Source of the DNA: Engraulis encrasicolus
Lineage: Eukaryota; Chordata; Actinopteri; Clupeiformes; Engraulidae
Reading direction: 5' to 3'
Assembly: GCF_034702125.1 (NCBI RefSeq)
Contig: NC_085868.1
Location: 46,144,764 to 46,208,763, forward strand
Length of the DNA stretch: 64,000 nucleotides
In this document: piece by piece, positions 58,810 to 64,000 of the stretch
How the letters are laid out: each line of letters opens with the position of its first letter
How positions within the stretch are numbered: the first letter of the stretch is position 1
Translations under genes and position numbers: made by a program
The notes under the pieces: generated by a model
What the model was told of the DNA's origin: nothing
Databases searched by the model: none
The model's input: the letters and a program-made list of their open reading frames with translations, nothing else

Positions 58810-60540
58810 TACACCAATTGCAGGTCAGGAATCAAACTAATTTGAATGTTGTGTGTACAGACAAAGCTTGTATTAACACAACTATCAGAAGTTAAATGAA
58901 CTTTGTTCAAGTATGTATGACTTATTAATAATGAGAAGGAGGAGTAAGAGTAGAGTAGAAGTGTTATGAAATCCGTCAGCAGGTGCATTGCGTCAACAAT
59001 GTAGGCTAGTGCGCTCTGCTGAATATGAACATCTTCCTACTCAGTTAGCACGATTCGAATTGGCATCATTATTATTATCCTAATCATCATCATAATAATA
59101 ATACAAATGACAGTAGGCTATGCGTAATAGTAGGCCTAGTTTTAATTCGTCAATAGGCCCTACATCGCGACAACAATGCAGCCCGCGAGGCGTTGGATTT
59201 TTTTTTATAGCCATGGGATTTTTTTTTTGACCATGAAATGTCTTAATAGCAGTCTGGCCTTAGCCTATACATGGTACATCAACTTGAAGCCAGCCTATTG
59301 TGGCGAAGGAGAATGCAGGCAGGCAATCTTGTTCTTTATCAAAATGATATTGATGGACATATTTTATGTTTGTTCAATAAAATGGATAGTTCACTTTGAG
59401 TTTGAAAGACGTGTCCCTTCCAATGTATTAACAATGAGCGCAGAGCTGCCGGTGTCTGTGACATACCCATGGCTGCAATAATTAATAGAAATATTAACCT
59501 TTGTTTAAATGCACTTAAACTGAAATTCGACAGAATGAAGGACCAGTTTCATGTTAACGTGGACTTGTTGCTGTCTCGGAGTACACAGAGAGGGGGGGAG
59601 AGACGCGCACGTTTCATAGAAGCTCCTGTCTTCCAAACGTTCAATAAACCGACGATATGCACTTATTTGGAGGTTAATCCAGATTCAAATTATTATTGCC
59701 CCGTGTCCCATGGGACAGCCGCATAACGCACAACACATTACGGCAAAAAGGTTCATGTTTCACTAATAGCCTAGTGAATCACTATAGGCTACGTTTTTCA
59801 AAGATAATTGATTGTGCCACTTCGCGCCATCTGCATGGGAATGTTGTCAATTATTTAATTATTCTTATAGCCTAGAAGTCGCTCTTTCTGTGGGGTTGGG
59901 TTTCCATGTTGCTGCAGCAACGTCAAATAATTCATTGGCGATGGAAGATTGACGGATGGGACTAATTGACAGGTCAGATGGAGCATCGGGGGAAAATACT
60001 ACTTCTCGCTCGTATGCACTGCGTGCGTAATGCATTATTTTCTGCTGTTCGACAAAAACTGACTTCTCACACAAACAAGACTTTCGTATCATTAATGAGC
60101 ATTTAACATGGCACGTTAATGTGGCTGGGCTCCATTGTATTTGGGCACAGATTACTTAGCCTTGTCGGAAAGAAAACGTCTATAAAAGCAGCGGTAGTCT
60201 CAGAAGTGCAGCGCGCAATGGTGCATGAAACTGTTTCGTTTCTCTTTTTGTTTTCTTTTGTATGACGTCATGGTTTTTATTTCCACAATATGTTTAGTCA
60301 TAGTCATCGTCATGCAGCAAGTATTTGCGTTGCGTTTCCTCTAAGATTTCCTCATGTAGCCATGCATTTAAGTCACCTCTGGTTTCAAAAACGTCAAGCA
60401 GTTAACGTTTTCGTCATGACAATTGGCTTGCAAAATGTTCGTTGACTGAGATATGTCGTCCTCGTTGTCGTTGACGACAGCAACACTACGTGGGAGTACA
60501 GTGTATAGAGGAGGAGAGGCTTCATAGGCCTGCTGCCAAC
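58810..60540. other. Unique sequence; 59740-60170 candidate regulatory element
   Basis: No gene was recognised. An 85-codon frame at 59469-59726 has no known domain. The 59740-60170 stretch is repeat-free with several homeodomain-like words (CTAATTGACAGG, ATCATTAATGAGC, GTAATGCATTATT) followed by a TATA box at 60181. It could be an enhancer or promoter region; this is composition-based inference. Confidence 0.3.
60181..60188 (+). promoter_or_regulatory. TATA-like box TATAAAAG with downstream CRE
   Basis: CTATAAAAGC is followed about 25 bp later by an initiator-like CTCAGAAG, and a perfect TGACGTCA lies at 60263-60270. An ATG at 60219 opens only 15 codons with a hydrophobic run. A transcript start is possible but no exon follows that I can identify. 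Confidence 0.25.
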
Positions 60541-60551
60541 ACTGTATGCAG

Positions 60552-60784
<233 letters not shown>

Positions 60785-60789
60785 TCCTT

Positions 60790-61121
60790 TTCACCACAAT
60801 ACTAGCTCGTTTTCCTCTCTTTCTCTCTTTTCAGCACAATGGCTTTTTTTCTCACTCACAAATTTTCATCCGACTATTTTTCAAACAATGCCACATTGTT
60901 TTGTTCATCGAGTTTGCTGCATAATACAGATAGTACCACACTTTTGTGGGTATGTTTTGGTGCTAGGGGTAGTGTGACTGAATACATTGCTACAATTGTT
61001 TTAATGTTATGTATGTACGTACTATGTATTTTATGTATAAGTGGAGTATGCCAGATTTTTGTTAAAATCAGCAATTACAACATACATACTCTTTGCTAGC
61101 AAAGACCTGCCTTGAGTGTGT
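60790..61121. other. Unique sequence, no gene seen
   Basis: Open frames of under 90 codons only; no recognised domain. Confidence 0.45.
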
Positions 61122-61129
61122 GTAAAAAT

Positions 61130-62318
61130 TAGGGCTGGGACTCGATTAAAATTTTTTGAATTGAATTAATCTATAGGCTTTGAAATTAATTAATCGAATT
61201 AATCACATTTTAATCGCACTTAAATATCTGACTTGAGAACAGTAAAAAATATTTTTTTTCACATGGATTTTGTCTAATGACAATAAATAAGCTTCATCTA
61301 AAGATACTTTTTACAGTTTTTCTCGATTGCTTACACACATTTTTCGGAATCAGTTCTCGAATTCTCAAAACTCTACACACAAATCTCCAAACCTCACACA
61401 CAACGGGCAAAACTCCTCACTACCTCTGAAAAATGCACGTCTTGTCTCAAAACAATGTACTCTCTTCTAAAAAGGTCATTTTGTTCTCAAATGACACACA
61501 CAAGCAGTCATTTTAATACACTCTTATGTGAACCATTGAACACTAATATGCACAAGGTAAAACTCTATACTCAACTTGAAACACAGTAGAAACTTATTTT
61601 CTTCAGTGTTCTACTTACTAAAGAGGGGACATTTAAAAAATTGCACTAATTCATTGTAAAATATTGGGTAACCACATGGAAGTGATGTCTTGTATAACAC
61701 ATTTTTGAGTTCAAAAACTAAACAAATGTGTTTTCTCCTTGCATCCACTCATTTTTCATCAATATGACATGCAATGTGTGTCCTTATGGGGTGATGATTT
61801 CAGATTGTAAACCGGTATGAAGAGAGTTTGCACATGTGATGAGGAAGTGAACATAGTATGGCAGTTGATTTTAGTATTTTGAATGACAGTGTGTTCAATG
61901 TGACAACCAGGGTTTTTCTTCATGGATTGTGTGTAATTGTGTGTAATCCAGAGAATTGCGTGTAGTGGTTTGAAAAGAATGTGTTTTAAAACTGAAATGT
62001 GAGTGTAAAGAAGAAATTGTGTTTAGTGTTCAGTGACATTGGTTAGGGGAGTTGGGAAATGGGTGAGATGTTCCGAGAATTGTGTGTGAAGTACCAGAAA
62101 TTGTGTGTAAGCGATCGAGAAAAACTGTAAAAGAAGAGAGAATTCTTCTCAACTTCAGTTGACTGTTCACCATCAGGCGTAATACTGCCCTCCACTGGTC
62201 TAATCCAGAACTATTAAGCTATATTTTGTAGTGCGATTAAAATGAGTTAATTTTTTTAATCACGTTCATTTTTGTGTGATTAATTAATCAAAATGAATGC
62301 ATTAATGTCCAAGCCCTA
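61130..62318 (+). mobile_element. hAT element with perfect 8-bp TSD, carrying a nested element
   Basis: It begins TAGGGCTGGGACTCGATTAA and ends TTAATGTCCAAGCCCTA. GTAAAAAT flanks both sides exactly (61122-61129 and 62319-62326). The interior has TTAATTAATCGAATTAATC words on both arms. Without the nested element it is about 370 bp. No transposase. Confidence 0.85.
61314..62127 (+). mobile_element. Nested Tc1/mariner-like MITE, CAGTTTTTCTCGAT ends
   Basis: It begins CAGTTTTTCTCGATTGC and TTACACACA, and ends TGTGTGTAAGCGATCGAG then AAAAACTG: TIRs of about 26 bp with one mismatch. TA lies on both sides (61312-61313 and 62128-62129). The halves have mirrored bias: CA/CAAAAC-rich on the left, GTGTG-rich on the right. 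At 814 bp it is non-coding, and younger than the hAT that holds it. Confidence 0.8.
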
Positions 62319-62329
62319 GTAAAAATACT

Positions 62330-63170
62330 AAGCTAACTGAGGTACACAGTCACATTGTTACAGTAATAGGCCTATTAGCTGTACTTCTTGCAGTCCAACA
62401 GTGCACAACACTAGTGATTGTTCCATGGTTAATGGCATGAGACCTCAAATGCAGAACAAAAAATACAAAAATCTGATCACGAGAATATTCCTGACACAAT
62501 TGCATAATTTTCGAAAATAAATAAACAGCTAGGCCACAGCTATGATTTATGCAATATGACATGAGTGGAATGGATGATGTTAACACATGTCAAACCATAA
62601 CACAAATGTTCGGCTGAAGGCGCCAAGCAGAAGGGTGAGTGACGTCGGCAATCCAAAAAATAGATCAGAAAAAGCAAAATGTTTGTGGCCAATAATGCAC
62701 AGATGCTGGCAAGAATGCAAGCCATATATCTACTTTAAAGCCATCAGAAACAGACATCAGGGCACATAAAGTGGAGGCCTTACTCTAAAGATGGTCCCCT
62801 TCAGCTTAAGTGTGAGTTCCAGACAAGGGGTGGTGGTGAGAAGGAGCACATTTCACAGACGACCGGCTGAGGTTTTGCATGGCTCGCTCTTGTAATTTTT
62901 TTTCTCAGCTCTCTTGCGAGGTACCTGCTGGGCTCTGGCAGCGAGGCCTTTTTCAGACAGTGGCGCCCAGAAATGCCAATTCCACCAGACAGATCCCTAT
63001 TTCCAGGGCAACGCATTCATGGTCTGGGCCATTTTATTTTTACCTCCTATAGGATCCGAATTCTAATCTCTACTCATAGAGTATCTCTTGGAGACAGACG
63101 GCAGGCTTCACCATGACAAATTACTTTTGCATGGAGGTCTAGTGAGAGAGACTACAGAGAGGAGGTGCAC
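62330..63170. other. Unique sequence, no gene seen
   Basis: No repeat copy or coding frame was recognised. Moderately GC-balanced around 62800-63010. Confidence 0.45.
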
Positions 63171-63175
63171 TAACT

Positions 63176-63240
63176 CAGGGTTTTTCCAAACTGGGGTGCG
63201 CGCACCCCTGGGGTAGGCTAGTAAAGGAAGGACCCATCTG
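63176..63240 (+). mobile_element. hAT-like left end fragment (CCAAACTGGGGTGCG)
   Basis: CAGGGTTTTTCCAAACTGGGG then TGCGCGCACCCCTGGGG matches the familiar CAG-GGTTCCCAAACTGGGGTGCG type of vertebrate hAT end. A right end was not found. Confidence 0.4.
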
Positions 63241-63394
63241 AAATATAATTTATAACTCCTACACTTGTCATGCAAGAAGTTCTATTGTATTGGAAATAAG
63301 GCTACATCCGTGGCTATCACTTAGCTAGACCAAAACACTCGCTGGGTGCGCGAACCACATTGAAAATGCACAGGGGGAACCGATGCACTAACTC

Positions 63395-63450
63395 ATCAAC
63401 TGGTGTGAGAGGAACAACCTGCTATACTCAACATGAACAAAACAGAAGGA
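63395..63450 (+). pseudogene. LINE reverse-transcriptase scrap
   Basis: One frame gives NWCERNNLL and, after a 2-base shift, LNMNKTE. Together these resemble the WCxxNxLxLNxxKTKE segment of non-LTR retrotransposon reverse transcriptases. The shift and absence of flanking motifs make it a dead fragment at best. The following open frame to 63719 is not recognised. Confidence 0.3.
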
Positions 63451-64000
63451 TAACTAACAATCAATTCTGTCACCACCATCCGTATGATGCGGCAAAGAGG
63501 GATGAAGCTGGATTATGTGAACATTTTACACAGACAGATTTCAAGCTGTGGTTCAACAGAAAATCAAAAACCTTGAAAAACATCCTAATTTTCATCTCAC
63601 TGCAAAGTTCACCACATCCTTGTTACCTCCCAAAGGCTTCAAGGCGAAGTGATTCATGGATTCAGTCATCTCAGCCATCTCAGTCTCTTAAACTTATCCA
63701 CACTGACAACCTCTTTTAGGGGGTGAATCAGTGGCTCTATGCAGACCGAAGGCAATACACAAACTGAGAGGATTTGGAACTTCGTATTCATCAAGTCAAG
63801 TGGTTTCCAGGCAGACACATACTCTCTGTCTAGGTCAAGCGTTGGCTAGAACGAGACACTCACTGTCTGTTTGGGCGGTGTTAGCTAGTGTGTCATTTTT
63901 CTGATGGCGGATGGCAGTCTGGGACAGTATGCCACTATGACACACTTTCATATCACCATGTGTCTTGTGGCGGTGAAGACAGCCTCTACTTAGCCACATC
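63451..64000. other. Unassigned sequence to window end
   Basis: An open plus-strand frame continues to 63719 without a recognisable domain. No repeat copy was recognised. Confidence 0.35.

Overview
This window looks like gene-poor, repeat-rich nuclear DNA from a ray-finned (probably teleost) fish. The evidence is the very long dinucleotide arrays, several tRNA-headed SINEs, many short hAT-like and TA-flanked elements, fragments that look like LINE, Penelope and Tc1 sequence, and no long open reading frame. The species is not determinable. I found no host protein-coding gene I would defend. The longest open frames are translations of simple repeats. The best coding scraps are a 19-codon MADF-domain start near 41.28 kb, a LINE ORF2 C-terminal remnant near 20.4 kb and a tiny reverse-transcriptase remnant near 63.4 kb. 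There is an assembly gap at 8905-9000.

Layout. 0-4.1 kb: a palindromic repeat, a degenerate tandem repeat and a 1.8-kb TA-flanked element (M1) holding a hAT insertion. 4.1-9 kb: mostly unique sequence with a tRNA-like SINE head and a small hAT. 9.7-11.8 kb: a 2-kb hAT-like element with a perfect 8-bp target-site duplication (TSD). 13.5 kb: a roughly 245-bp alternating purine-pyrimidine tract. 16.4-18.5 kb: a foldback element, a 35-bp-stem hairpin and a 0.9-kb dispersed element. 20-26 kb: mostly unique, with a 177-bp tandem duplication. 26.7-28.5 kb: copy A of a TIR transposon whose ends read ATATCGTCGG. 29-36 kb: microsatellites, small TIR elements, a hAT carrying an embedded tRNA-like sequence, and a SINE. 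37.2-37.9 kb: a hAT with another element nested in it. 38.5-44.3 kb: two related TIR elements sharing a roughly 1.1-kb core. 46-51.7 kb: a nest in which copies B and C of the ATATCGTCGG transposon sit head to head inside an older element, with a 273-nt poly-C run inside B. 52-64 kb: a SINE, two copies of a palindromic hAT MITE, tandem duplications, possible regulatory sequence at 54.6-55.1 and 59.7-60.3 kb, and a hAT with a Tc1/mariner-like element nested in it.

Several nested insertions can be ordered in time because one element interrupts another and the TSDs survive. The most interesting signals are these: the three-copy ATATCGTCGG transposon, one copy of which landed in the TATA-like box of another repeat; a five-copy repeat core keeping an E-box and TATA box upstream of copy-specific low-complexity runs; a 52-bp segment cleanly inverted between two paralogous copies; and a hammerhead-like core of the Penelope type on the minus strand near 41.8 kb.
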